Positions 14,601-22,934 of a DNA stretch of 35,782 nucleotides are shown here, piece by piece. Below the pieces are notes generated by a model. The model was not told where the DNA came from. It made no database searches and was given only the letters and a program-made list of their open reading frames with translations. Position numbers and translations under genes: made by a program. Every line of letters begins with the position of its first letter. The stretch's first letter is position 1. The stretch is from Bacteroidales bacterium UBA3843 (lineage in GTDB: Bacteria > Bacteroidota > Bacteroidia > Bacteroidales > Paludibacteraceae), in contig DGHR01000019.1 in the NCBI GenBank assembly GCA_002392745.1, positions 36,338-72,119 on the forward strand. The letters run 5' to 3'.

Positions 14601-16301
14601 GATGGAGAAGCGATATTTGACGGCTCTGGGAAATGGAAATTAGACATGGATGCGGACTCTGTTCCCCTTGCATTTGTTAACCACTGGACATCCAGCGTTT
14701 TGACTGATTTGGATGGAAACGCATCCGGCAAAGTGGTAGTCGGAGGACGAAAAGGATTAACATATGTTCTATTACGGGCAGTTGCCCAAAACGGTGCATT
14801 TACACTGCCATGGACAGGTGGTAGATATATCATTCCAAATGACTCCATAGTAATGGATACGACTGCCATTATTTTCCCGGAAGTACATGCGCAAGATATA
14901 GAGGGGAATCCTGTAGAGGTCGTTGGAGCAATATATCATGACCAATTCAAAGATTTCCAATTGGATTTACACGTTGATGTAGATAATGCGCTTGCGTTCG
15001 ACAAACCCGACAAAGAGGGAGAGTTGTTACAAGGCCGTGTATATGCCACAGGACATGTAGACGTCACAGGCAAAGAAGACGATATTTTAGTCACCGCAGA
15101 CGCACGCACTTCTGGGAAATCGCGGTTTAGGTTGAGTTTGGACAACACATCTAACGCTTATGAATCCAATTTCATTCATTTTGTAGAGAACAAAAAGAAT
15201 TCTGTCTCACAAGATACTGTTGCTGAGACGGATTTGGATAATATCGACATTATCGTAAATAACAAAAAAGACTCTATCCGGAACACGCGTGCAGGGAAAT
15301 GTCAGATTGCATTAAACTTGGAAGTAAACCCGTTACTATTGTTCCAATTAGTACTTGGTGTTCGTAATGGAGACATGATTCAAGCCCGTGGAAATGGTGC
15401 TCTCCGACTGACTTATGATACGCAAACTGGCGATGTCCGACTTTTAGGAACCTATGACATCAATCAGGGAACATTGTCTTATACTGTAGCCAATGTTATC
15501 CGACGGGAATTTACCGTCGGTACAGGTTCGTCAATCATATTCTCCGGAGATGTGACCAATCCACAACTGGATGTGACCGCACAATATAAAGTTACCGCAA
15601 ACCTAAAAGACTTGTTTGGTGATGAGATTGACCAAGTAGGTACTACACGGACTAATATTCCTGTGCTTACTTGCCTCAGAATGACCGGTACATTAAACAA
15701 CCCTGTCTTGAATTTCTCTTTAGAGTTACCCCTAAGTGACCAAACTATTCAGCAACAAGTTCAACAAGTCATCAACACGGACGAAATGCTAATGCGCCAA
15801 GTTATATATTTGCTTGTCTTTGGTCGTTTCTTTACCCCGGACTATATGAGCCAAGCACAATACGCAACATTAAATTCTACATATTCCCTTTTGAGTAGCA
15901 CTGTTACCGGACAAATAAACGCCTGGTTGTCTAAATTGACCGATATTCTCACATTGGGCGTTGCTATCCGTACGGATGGAGAAGGAGCCGGTGCAAGTCA
16001 GGAATATGAAGCTCAGTTCCAGTTGCAACCTGTCGACAGATTAGTGATTAATGGAAATGTCGGATACAGATATAACGACATATCCAACCAACCGTTTTTT
16101 GGAGACTTGGACGTAGAACTGCTTCTCACAGAAGATGGACAATTCCGCCTAAAAGGCTACACGCATACTGTGGATAAATACTCCTTACGCCAAGCATCAA
16201 CAATGCAAGGTGTCGGCTTATTATGGAAAAAAGATTTCAATTGGCCTACGCGAGGGAAGAGCAAAATACATAAAAAGCCACGCAAAACAGGCAAGAAATA
16301 A
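11658..16301 (+). CDS. tamB: TamB-like translocation/assembly module protein (DUF490)
   Basis: This 1547-residue protein has an N-terminal signal anchor (residues ~4-27) and then a very long beta-rich region typical of AsmA/TamB/YhdP-type proteins, thought to form a hydrophobic groove across the periplasm. The C-terminal ~350 residues hold the TamB domain, with segments such as GALRLTYDTQTGDVRLLGTYDINQG, NPVLNFSLELPLSD and IYLLVFGRFF. TamB-like proteins support outer-membrane protein assembly or phospholipid transport; which applies here is not shown. No tamA-type Omp85 gene is adjacent. The gene has its own promoter and is probably cotranscribed with yifB and uvrB. Its DNA is more A+T-rich than the genes at 0.2-10.7 kb. 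Confidence 0.9.
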   Translation: MKRFLYILSVLLVSVLLICMMILAALSSDRVETAAVQLATEELSRALGTHAKVGAVEYRFPARLAIRDIYIEDQQQDTLAFLEEVYAHFRPLSLRDGEIRFSHVRVAGGVAKIYRKGNEHDGDWNYQFLVDAFRSQNTPKENSPLRSLIAVEDIRLDSLRIAYADYTLLLPKARMDLHQLTDQTVDAEIREMLLSIVKHNEQDSTTADSRLDVLAMQAHVQLTDSVLKVPTLSAQLPHSRLDLSGIEITYPANDTLYLSNSVQEMIFAAQLHEASIVPSDLQLFIPQLAGLKREVCMTGKVTGSLDSLLADNLSLTYNNQQVFIGDVSLIGLTNLNNTYLRANFQDVHTNAAMLQDMLSQLYQRPIRLPKETYRFGDVHYRGLAEGKLHDLTLHGAFRTAIGTITTDGKIKSDSLFENMEYDAQVVGKKLRLGKLIGYAPLQKATLDIRSQGHINNGRVSGDVQAHIRQLTYNGYSYQDMHINGRYEPQRYSGYIYINDPHLNMAFNGTVDLHEHNPEINFDLDCRHFDSTPLFLAKDGKPLESRFKLAIDMEGSDPDRMSGYLVLDSLFLATSRDSVLMQQLTLLVSADGEYDKSISLKSDYLTAEIDGTMRYRDLFPAMQAMLHHYIPTAIPAPKRKWQDVYVSLQADGKRLRDLQKLYTAPVTLSDHPTLRAMVQIPRIGEPQVFMRFFAPGVRAGNTPLHDLRVEMNTVDTLRHTNEPGSGLALSVSAEAHQMRTVLSTLAFRDTLLTHITLRQQTAIDTQLPEGWRELTPRQLQRALSDLSFRERQHALLTAQRAGTYGGDVHMVTHFSQYNKRPLVDLHIRPSTLLLRDSVYRIGESHITYCAADTSVSVDHFLFDGGGQHLIAHGIASPRKADTLAVDLKKINAGYVVPFFLPVQTIMFNGLLSGQAQIAGAMKQPAIEAQVHVDSMGLNNCWFGDAEVDLHIYPKHHTNEGILPPQLQFHAEVDRPTRHVVSLDGEAIFDGSGKWKLDMDADSVPLAFVNHWTSSVLTDLDGNASGKVVVGGRKGLTYVLLRAVAQNGAFTLPWTGGRYIIPNDSIVMDTTAIIFPEVHAQDIEGNPVEVVGAIYHDQFKDFQLDLHVDVDNALAFDKPDKEGELLQGRVYATGHVDVTGKEDDILVTADARTSGKSRFRLSLDNTSNAYESNFIHFVENKKNSVSQDTVAETDLDNIDIIVNNKKDSIRNTRAGKCQIALNLEVNPLLLFQLVLGVRNGDMIQARGNGALRLTYDTQTGDVRLLGTYDINQGTLSYTVANVIRREFTVGTGSSIIFSGDVTNPQLDVTAQYKVTANLKDLFGDEIDQVGTTRTNIPVLTCLRMTGTLNNPVLNFSLELPLSDQTIQQQVQQVINTDEMLMRQVIYLLVFGRFFTPDYMSQAQYATLNSTYSLLSSTVTGQINAWLSKLTDILTLGVAIRTDGEGAGASQEYEAQFQLQPVDRLVINGNVGYRYNDISNQPFFGDLDVELLLTEDGQFRLKGYTHTVDKYSLRQASTMQGVGLLWKKDFNWPTRGKSKIHKKPRKTGKK

Positions 16302-16347
16302 GAAAACAAATAAAATTATACCCTAATATCTATCATCTACCATTTCT

Positions 16348-17904
16348 ATGTTGACTAAAATCTATAGTGCCACCCCACTTGGGATAGAGGCAGTACCGGT
16401 CACCATTGAGGTACACGCAGTCCCCGGTTTTGATTTCACATTAGTCGGCCTGCCGGACAATGCTGTCAAAGAGTCACATGAACGAATTATGGCCGCCTTG
16501 ACCGTAAACGGATTTGAAATACTGCATCGTGCATACACTATTAATATGGCTCCTGCTGACATTCGGAAAGAAGGAACAGCATTTGACCTACCACTGGCAA
16601 TCGGCATATTAGCCGGCGGCGAAAAAGTCAGATCCCGAATGTTGGAACAATACATGATAATGGGAGAACTTTCTCTGGATGGAAGTCTGCAGCCGATTCG
16701 AGGAGCCCTTCCTATTGCATTATGTGCCAGAAAAGAAGGGTTCAAAGGACTTATTATACCATCGGCAAATGCACCAGAGGCCGCTGTTGCCGAAGGGATT
16801 GAAGTATATGGGATGGATTCTATCAATGATGTTGTACAATTCTTGAACGGAGAACAAAATTTTAATCCTACACACATTGACACACAAGCCTTATTTGATC
16901 AATCTGCATACCCATCGGACCTTGACTTTGCAGATGTACGGGGACAATACAAAGTGCGGCGTGCTATAGAAGTCGCTGCTGCCGGAGGGCATAATATGAT
17001 AATGATTGGCCCTCCCGGTGCCGGAAAATCAATGGTTGCCAAACGTTTGCCTTCAATCCTTCCTCCTCTTTCTCTGGAAGAGGCGTTAGAAACCACCAAG
17101 ATTCATTCTGTAGCAGGCCTGATGAATAAAAAAAATTCCGCAAATGGTTCGCTGATTGTCCAGAGACCATTCAGAAGTCCACACCACACTATTACGGATG
17201 TAGCATTAGTCGGAGGTGGACAAAATCCCCATCCCGGAGAAATTAGTTTGGCTCATAATGGCGTTTTATTTCTGGATGAACTACCCGAATACAAACGTAG
17301 TGCACTGGAAGTTATGCGACAACCGCTGGAAGACCGAACCGTCACTGTCGCTCGAACAAAATCCACTGTCAGTTACCCCGCTTCGTTCATGCTGATAGCC
17401 GCCATGAACCCTTGTCCGTGCGGTCACTATGGAGAAAACAATCCTGCGCATCCGTGCACATGCACGCCAGCTCAGATTCACCGATACTTAAGTCGCATTA
17501 GCGGACCACTTCTTGACCGTATAGATATCCAATGTGAGATAGAAGCCGTTCCTTATGAACAATTACGAGAAACAGCCCCCGGAGAAAGTTCTGAGGTCAT
17601 ACGGGAACGTGTAATGCGTGCACGCACGATACAACAACAACGATTTGCAGGACATCCTCTCATTCACTGCAATGCACAAATGACTTCAAAAATGATGAGA
17701 CAATATTGCACAATTGATGAGGAATGCGATCAATTGCTTAGTATCACTATGAGCAAAATGGGGCTCAGCGCTAGAGCTTATGACCGCATTCTAAAGGTTG
17801 CACGTACAATTGCCGATCTGGAAGGTTCTGTTGACATACACAAGCAACACTTGTTAGAAGCAATCTCCTATCGTTCGTTAGACCGCTCTACATGGGCAGG
17901 GTAA
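16348..17904 (+). CDS. comM: YifB/ComM family AAA+ ATPase (Mg-chelatase-like)
   Basis: This 518-residue protein matches the YifB/ComM family. An N-terminal Lon-protease-like fold (~1-165) contains GFDFTLVGLPDNAVKESHERI. The AAA+ core has Walker A GPPGAGKS (221-228), Walker B VLFLDE (306-311), and the sensor/arginine-finger segment RISGPLLDRIDI (383-394). A CPC-G-H followed by CTC cysteine cluster (356, 358, 370, 372) is present. ComM is a hexameric helicase that promotes branch migration during natural transformation in Vibrio and Haemophilus. The family is also common in bacteria not known to be competent, so function here is inferred. It lies 46 bp after tamB and 7 bp before uvrB, with no promoter in either gap. 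Confidence 0.94.
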   Translation: MLTKIYSATPLGIEAVPVTIEVHAVPGFDFTLVGLPDNAVKESHERIMAALTVNGFEILHRAYTINMAPADIRKEGTAFDLPLAIGILAGGEKVRSRMLEQYMIMGELSLDGSLQPIRGALPIALCARKEGFKGLIIPSANAPEAAVAEGIEVYGMDSINDVVQFLNGEQNFNPTHIDTQALFDQSAYPSDLDFADVRGQYKVRRAIEVAAAGGHNMIMIGPPGAGKSMVAKRLPSILPPLSLEEALETTKIHSVAGLMNKKNSANGSLIVQRPFRSPHHTITDVALVGGGQNPHPGEISLAHNGVLFLDELPEYKRSALEVMRQPLEDRTVTVARTKSTVSYPASFMLIAAMNPCPCGHYGENNPAHPCTCTPAQIHRYLSRISGPLLDRIDIQCEIEAVPYEQLRETAPGESSEVIRERVMRARTIQQQRFAGHPLIHCNAQMTSKMMRQYCTIDEECDQLLSITMSKMGLSARAYDRILKVARTIADLEGSVDIHKQHLLEAISYRSLDRSTWAG

Positions 17905-17911
17905 TCATCAT

Positions 17912-19933
17912 ATGTTCCAATTAGAAAGTCCATATAAACCAACCGGAGACCAACCGCAAGCAATAGCTTCATTAGTAGAAGGTATACACGCCGGTGCAGA
18001 GGCACAGGTATTGCTGGGTGTTACAGGTAGTGGAAAGACATTTACTATCGCCAATGTTATCCAGAATCTAAACCGCCCGACTCTGATTATTAGTCATAAT
18101 AAGACATTAGCTGCTCAACTATATTCGGAAATGAAATCATTTTTCCCGCATAATGCAGTAGAGTATTTTGTGAGTTATTATGATTACTATCAACCGGAAG
18201 CATATATTCCTGCGACGGACACATATATTGATAAAGATTTAAGTATCAACGAAGAAATAGACCGTCTTCGTCTTAGCGCTGTCGCAGCATTGTTAAGCGG
18301 GAGAAAAGACGTAATTATTGTTAGTTCAGTCAGTTGTATATATGGTCTGGGAAGCCCGCAAGATTTTTCTGAAAATATAATTAAAATAAGTCGTTCGGAA
18401 CCAATGCAGATGGACTTTCTGCTAAAAAAACTTGTAGAAGCCCAATATGTACGCAATGACATTGAACTGTCCAGAGGGCGTTTCCGTGTAAAAGGAGACA
18501 CCATAGATATAGCTCTTGCATACGCTGATTACATCGTGCGTGTTGAGTTCTTCGGCAACGAAATTGACGGAATCTGCACCATTGACCCTATAACTGGAAG
18601 AACACTAGAAGAGTTCGATACGTATAATCTGAGTCCTGCTACTATCTTCATGACTAGCAAAGAACGCATCGCACAGGCTAAAGAAAAAATCAAATCTGAC
18701 CTCGAACAACAAATCCAATATTTCACCGACAGAGGTGAAGACTTGTATGCCCAGCGAATCGAAGAACGTGTTAAATATGATTTGGAAATGTTAGATGAAC
18801 TGGGGTATTGTTCCGGAGTGGAAAACTACAGTCGCTATCTTGATGGCCGTGATGAGGGGACGCCTCCCTACTGTTTATTAGACTACTTTCCAAAAGACAT
18901 GCTATTGGTTATTGACGAGAGCCATGTTACCGTTCCACAAATACGAGGAATGTATAGAGGTGATAAAGCCCGCAAGGACAATCTCATTACATACGGTTTC
19001 AGATTACCTGCTGCCCGCGATAATCGTCCATTGAAATTTGATGAATTTGAAAGGAAAACAGGACAAACCATTTATGTATCAGCCACTCCTGACGAATATG
19101 AGATTAGGCGGAGTGAAGGTATTGTAATAGACCAGCTAATCCGTCCTACAGGGCTCTTGGATCCTGAGATTGAGGTAAGGCCGACAGAACATCAGGTTGA
19201 TGATCTAATGGAAGAGATAAGAACACGTATCCACCGAAACGAACGCATTCTTGTTACTACACTCACCAAAAGAATGGCAGAGGAACTGGATGAATATTTT
19301 CGTCGCTATGGTATACAATCTGCGTATATTCACAGCGATATAGATACCATCGAGCGAGTTAAAATAATGGAAGATTTACGACGGGGGGAATATGATGTGC
19401 TTGTTGGCGTCAATCTGCTGCGTGAAGGACTTGATTTACCGGAGGTCAGTTTAGTTGCTATATTGGATGCTGATAAAACCGGCTTCCTGCGAGACCAACG
19501 AAGTTTAACACAAACTGTTGGACGTGCCGCCAGACATGTTAATGGAAAGGCAATACTTTATGGAGACACGATTACTCCTGCTATGCAAACTACCATTAAT
19601 GAGACTAACCGGCGCCGAGCTATACAGAAGAAGTACAACAAGGAACATGGTTTGACACCTACCGCCATAAAAAAAGCCATAAATACTTCTGCTCTTGCTT
19701 CTCTGTATAAAGATCCAGAGGAAGAAAGAAACCATATTGAACAAACAATACGGGAAAACTGGAAAATGTCAGATTGGCAGCACATGGACTGCAAAACGTT
19801 AAGCAATGCCATAGAAAAGAAGCGAAAACAAATGCTCGCTGCTGCCAAAGCAACAGACTTTGACATGGCAGCCAAATTACGCGATGAGCTTATTGAGATG
19901 CAAAATCGTTTGCAAGCAATGAGTGGTTTGTAA
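17912..19933 (+). CDS. uvrB: Excinuclease ABC subunit B
   Basis: UvrB is the damage-verification helicase of nucleotide excision repair and acts with UvrA and UvrC. The 673-residue protein has Walker A GVTGSGKT (36-43), the beta-hairpin YYDYYQPEAYIP (89-100) that probes damaged DNA, DESH (335-338), the later helicase motifs including GVNLLREGLDLPEV and QTVGRAARH, and a C-terminal UVR motif (~630-665) that binds UvrC. The length is standard. The 7-bp gap after yifB implies cotranscription. Codon use is notably A+T-rich, with many AGA, TTA and ATA codons, compared with the phosphoglucomutase or pnp genes. No LexA-type operator is recognised. Confidence 0.98.
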   Translation: MFQLESPYKPTGDQPQAIASLVEGIHAGAEAQVLLGVTGSGKTFTIANVIQNLNRPTLIISHNKTLAAQLYSEMKSFFPHNAVEYFVSYYDYYQPEAYIPATDTYIDKDLSINEEIDRLRLSAVAALLSGRKDVIIVSSVSCIYGLGSPQDFSENIIKISRSEPMQMDFLLKKLVEAQYVRNDIELSRGRFRVKGDTIDIALAYADYIVRVEFFGNEIDGICTIDPITGRTLEEFDTYNLSPATIFMTSKERIAQAKEKIKSDLEQQIQYFTDRGEDLYAQRIEERVKYDLEMLDELGYCSGVENYSRYLDGRDEGTPPYCLLDYFPKDMLLVIDESHVTVPQIRGMYRGDKARKDNLITYGFRLPAARDNRPLKFDEFERKTGQTIYVSATPDEYEIRRSEGIVIDQLIRPTGLLDPEIEVRPTEHQVDDLMEEIRTRIHRNERILVTTLTKRMAEELDEYFRRYGIQSAYIHSDIDTIERVKIMEDLRRGEYDVLVGVNLLREGLDLPEVSLVAILDADKTGFLRDQRSLTQTVGRAARHVNGKAILYGDTITPAMQTTINETNRRRAIQKKYNKEHGLTPTAIKKAINTSALASLYKDPEEERNHIEQTIRENWKMSDWQHMDCKTLSNAIEKKRKQMLAAAKATDFDMAAKLRDELIEMQNRLQAMSGL

Positions 19934-19952
19934 GTCTATTTCATCATATCCC

Positions 19953-19998
19953 ATAATACAAATACGCCCCGCATTATTACGGAGCGTATTTGTATTAT
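19953..19998. terminator. Long hairpin terminator between convergent uvrB and aspS
   Basis: ATAATACAAATACGC (19953-19967) pairs perfectly with GCGTATTTGTATTAT (19984-19998), a 15-bp stem extended by CCG/CGG after one mismatch, with an 8-nt loop. It lies 20 bp after the uvrB stop and 16 bp after the aspS stop in the opposite direction. The + strand side is followed by a T-rich stretch. Confidence 0.85.
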
Positions 19999-20013
19999 AT
20001 TCTTCTCGTTAGA

Positions 20014-21390
20014 TTACGGTGCTACACGATTGATATCACGTGGGAACATAGAACATTCCTTTACATTTGCGATGCCTAAGAAGCAGGCTGTAATACGTTC
20101 GAGACCAATAGCGAAACCGCCATGAGGAGGCATGCCATTCTTAAAGGTATCGAGGTAGAAATGAAATGCATCGGGGTTCATGCCGCGGCGGAGCATCTTC
20201 TCGCGATAGTCGGCCTCCTTATGGATACGCTGACCTCCGGAGGTGATCTCCAGACCGCGCATGAGGAGGTCGAAGCTCAACGTGAGCGACGGGTCCTCGG
20301 GGTCGTCCATGGCGTAGAAAGCGCGGTGCTCAGAGGGGAAGTGGGTTACAAAGACGAAGTCGCTTCCGTATTTGTCATATGCATATTTGCAAATTGCCCT
20401 TTCTTCCTCAGGAGCCAAATCGTCTTCACCGCGGTGGTCCGCCTCGCAGAGGTGGTTCTCAAAGAGGATCTCATGCACCTCAGAGAGTTTCCATGCGGGT
20501 ACCTGCTCCGGCAGCACAGGGGCCGTAGCATTAAGCAGTGTAAGTTCATGCGCACATTCCTTTTCGACTGTCGCTATTATGTGGCGTAACAAAGCCGCCT
20601 CTAATGTCATGACATCCTCTTGTCCTTTAATGAATCCCATCTCCACATCGAGTGAGATATATTCATTAAGGTGACGACTCGTATTATGTTTTTCTGCGCG
20701 GTATGCTGGTGCTATCTCAAACACCCGTTCGTAAACTCCGACACCGATTTGCTTGTAGAATTGGGGAGATTGTGCTAAATATACTTGTTTCCCGAAATAA
20801 TCCATTTTGAAAACATTAGCACCTCCTTCTGCCCCTTCAGACACAATCTTCGGAGTGAAAATCTGGGTAAAACCATTAGCCGCCAAGAAATCGCCAAAAG
20901 CTCTTGCAATCGTTGACTGCACCTTTAGAATCGCCATATCACGCGGGTTGCGCAGAGTGACTTGACGATTATCAAACTTATAGCGTAAGAGCGTTTCTTC
21001 ATCACCGAACTTAAGCGCATTCATATCCACCACCTCTGCAGTCGTTGGACGGGAAAGAATGGTTACAGATGATACTGCAAGTTCTATCGTATTGTAGAAA
21101 GCGGCAGGGTCTTTGATTTTTGCCTCTCCTACTATTCCGGTAATAGACACCGCCATCTCACGGCACAACTCGGACATCATTACCTGATTGCCTTGCTCGT
21201 CATAGAATAATGATGTCTCGTTACTTACCACCGTTTGCAGCAAGCCGCGTGACTTGCGGAGGACTATGAAGCCGCCCCACTTAGTCACGCGTACATTGTG
21301 TATCATTCCGCAAACTGTAACCGTATCACCGATTTGGCAGTTTTCAATGGTTACACCCTGCGGTTGATGTTTTGTTGCATCTAGAAACAT
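20014..21390 (-). CDS. aspS: Archaeal-type aspartyl-tRNA synthetase (possibly non-discriminating)
   Basis: This 458-residue class II synthetase charges tRNA with aspartate. It has an N-terminal OB anticodon-binding domain (~15-115) and a catalytic core: AEGGANVFKMDYFG (188-200), YLAQSPQFYKQ (204-214), motif 2 FEIAPAYRAEKHNTSRHLNE (224-243) and motif 3 GGFAIGLERI (424-433). The end FPRDINRVAP (449-458) is the archaeal/eukaryotic AspRS ending (FPRDxxRxxP). The YLxQSPQ segment separates AspRS from AsnRS, which has YLTVSGQ. The GAD insert of ordinary ~590-residue bacterial AspRS is missing. Archaeal-genre AspRS in bacteria often also charges tRNA-Asn, for GatCAB amidation; that needs other genes. 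It follows rplQ by 8 bp. The 3' part of the gene is markedly G+C-richer than the 5' part. An automatic label of asnS would be the main alternative. Confidence 0.87.
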   Translation of the reverse strand: MFLDATKHQPQGVTIENCQIGDTVTVCGMIHNVRVTKWGGFIVLRKSRGLLQTVVSNETSLFYDEQGNQVMMSELCREMAVSITGIVGEAKIKDPAAFYNTIELAVSSVTILSRPTTAEVVDMNALKFGDEETLLRYKFDNRQVTLRNPRDMAILKVQSTIARAFGDFLAANGFTQIFTPKIVSEGAEGGANVFKMDYFGKQVYLAQSPQFYKQIGVGVYERVFEIAPAYRAEKHNTSRHLNEYISLDVEMGFIKGQEDVMTLEAALLRHIIATVEKECAHELTLLNATAPVLPEQVPAWKLSEVHEILFENHLCEADHRGEDDLAPEEERAICKYAYDKYGSDFVFVTHFPSEHRAFYAMDDPEDPSLTLSFDLLMRGLEITSGGQRIHKEADYREKMLRRGMNPDAFHFYLDTFKNGMPPHGGFAIGLERITACFLGIANVKECSMFPRDINRVAP

Positions 21391-21398
21391 AGCTTGTA

Positions 21399-21887
21399 TT
21401 ATTCAGCTTTGGTCTCCTCTGCGGCAGGAGCTTCAGCAGCAACTTCTTCTACTGCTTCTTTTACTGCTTTCTTGCCGGCACGACGAGTCGCCTTTTTAGC
21501 TGCCTTTTTTGTTTCTTTGAGCATGTTCTCGTTATAATCAACGAGCTCTATAATACACATCTCTGCAGCATCACCCAAACGGAAACCGGTTCTAAGGATA
21601 CGGGTATATCCGCCCGGACGATTGGCGATTTTCTCTCCTACATTCTGGAAAAGTTCGGTTACCACCTCTTTCTGCTTCAACAGGGAGAATGCCAAGCGGC
21701 GGTTATTCATATTATCCTCTTTTGCACGGGTAAGGATTGGCTCCACATAGATGCGAAGAGCCTTAGCTTTTGCCAATGTAGTTGATATGCGCTTATGCAT
21801 AATCAGCGAGCAAGCCATGTTAGACAACAAAGCAGCACGATGGTTGGCTTTACGGCTGAGGTGATTGAATTTTTTATTATGTCTCAT
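21399..21887 (-). CDS. rplQ: 50S ribosomal protein L17
   Basis: This 162-residue protein has the L17 core in residues 1-125, with MRHNKKFNHLSRKANHRAALL at the start and the segments NMACSLIMHKRISTTLAKAKALR, NRRLAFSLLKQKEVV and GGYTRILRTGFRLGDAAEMCIIELV. An Ala/Lys/Glu-rich tail (~128-162) first basic then acidic follows, as usual in Bacteroidetes. L17 lies near the peptide exit tunnel. It closes the alpha operon after rpoA, with aspS 8 bp beyond. Confidence 0.97.
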   Translation of the reverse strand: MRHNKKFNHLSRKANHRAALLSNMACSLIMHKRISTTLAKAKALRIYVEPILTRAKEDNMNNRRLAFSLLKQKEVVTELFQNVGEKIANRPGGYTRILRTGFRLGDAAEMCIIELVDYNENMLKETKKAAKKATRRAGKKAVKEAVEEVAAEAPAAEETKAE

Positions 21888-21910
21888 TTTTTATTAAAGT
21901 TTAAAAGTTT

Positions 21911-21924
21911 TGCGCCGCGGCGCA
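21911..21924. repeat. Perfect 14-bp palindrome in the rpoA-rplQ spacer
   Basis: TGCGCCGCGGCGCA at 21911-21924 is an exact, GC-only palindrome in an otherwise A/T-rich 43-bp spacer. In RNA it would give a 5-bp stem with a CGCG loop. No T-run follows on the transcribed strand, so it is not a standard terminator. It may modulate the rpoA:rplQ ratio or protect an mRNA end. Confidence 0.5.
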
Positions 21925-21930
21925 TTAGCG

Positions 21931-22923
21931 TTAATCAAGGGCGCGGTAACGGGAAATGTCCATACCGAACGCCAATCCATTTCGCTCGAGCAGTTCATCG
22001 AGTTCCGTGAGAGATTTCTTACCGAAATTACGGAATTTGAGCAAATCAGCACGATGGTATTTAACCAGTTCACCCAACGTCTCCACCTCGGCTGCCTTCA
22101 AGCAATTGAGAGCACGGACTGACAAGTCCATATCCTGCAATTTTTGGTTGAGCAGCTGACGCATTCTCAGAATCTCTTCGTCGAGTGCATTGGAATTCTT
22201 CTTCGTTTCTTCCTCTAACACGATGCGTTCATCGGAGAAGAGCATGAAATGATAAATCAGAATTTTTGCTGCCTCTGTTAGAGCCTGTTGAGGAGCGATG
22301 GAGCCATCTGTTGTAATTTCTATTGTCAATTTCTCATAGTCGGTACGTTGCTCGACACGATACTGATCAACAGAAATCATTACGTTACGAATCGGAGTGT
22401 AGATTGAATCGATTGCCAAAGTTCCGATAGGATCTTCTTTATGATGATTCTCATCTCCTGGCACGTAGCCACGCCCCTTATTGACAGTTAATTCAATCTC
22501 AAAATCTGCCGACTCATCCATTTCTGCAAGGCGGAGATCCGGATTGAGCACTTCGAAATTCTGCATGACGGTATTAAACTCTCCGGCCATAAAAGCCTTA
22601 GATTTGCGGACATGCAAACGGAATGTCTCAGTTGTCTCTTCCACACCCTCCTTACGGATAAAGCGCACCTGCTTGAGATTGAGAATAAGGTTTGTAACGT
22701 CGGTTATAACACCGGGGATCGTAGCAAATTCATGATCAATACCACTGATCTTGACAGAGCAAATTGCATATCCCTCCAAGCTGCCAAGCAGCACACGACG
22801 GATAGCATTGCCTATCGTAATTCCATACCCCGGCTCGAGTGGGCGAAACTCAAAGATACCTTTGTTCGCGCTCGAATCCAACATTATCACCTTGTCAGGT
22901 TTGATAAAATCTAATATTGCCAT
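21931..22923 (-). CDS. rpoA: DNA-directed RNA polymerase subunit alpha
   Basis: This 330-residue protein has the usual alpha architecture. The N-terminal assembly domain (~1-230) includes EPGYGITIGNAIRRVLLGSLEGYAI. A flexible acidic linker follows, then the C-terminal domain (~255-325) with LSVRALNCLKAAEVETLGELV and FGKKSLTELDELL. The alpha dimer scaffolds RNA polymerase, and its C-terminal domain contacts DNA and activators. It lies between rpsD and rplQ in the standard alpha-operon order. Confidence 0.98.
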   Translation of the reverse strand: MAILDFIKPDKVIMLDSSANKGIFEFRPLEPGYGITIGNAIRRVLLGSLEGYAICSVKISGIDHEFATIPGVITDVTNLILNLKQVRFIRKEGVEETTETFRLHVRKSKAFMAGEFNTVMQNFEVLNPDLRLAEMDESADFEIELTVNKGRGYVPGDENHHKEDPIGTLAIDSIYTPIRNVMISVDQYRVEQRTDYEKLTIEITTDGSIAPQQALTEAAKILIYHFMLFSDERIVLEEETKKNSNALDEEILRMRQLLNQKLQDMDLSVRALNCLKAAEVETLGELVKYHRADLLKFRNFGKKSLTELDELLERNGLAFGMDISRYRALD

Positions 22924-22934
22924 GAATTTAATTA

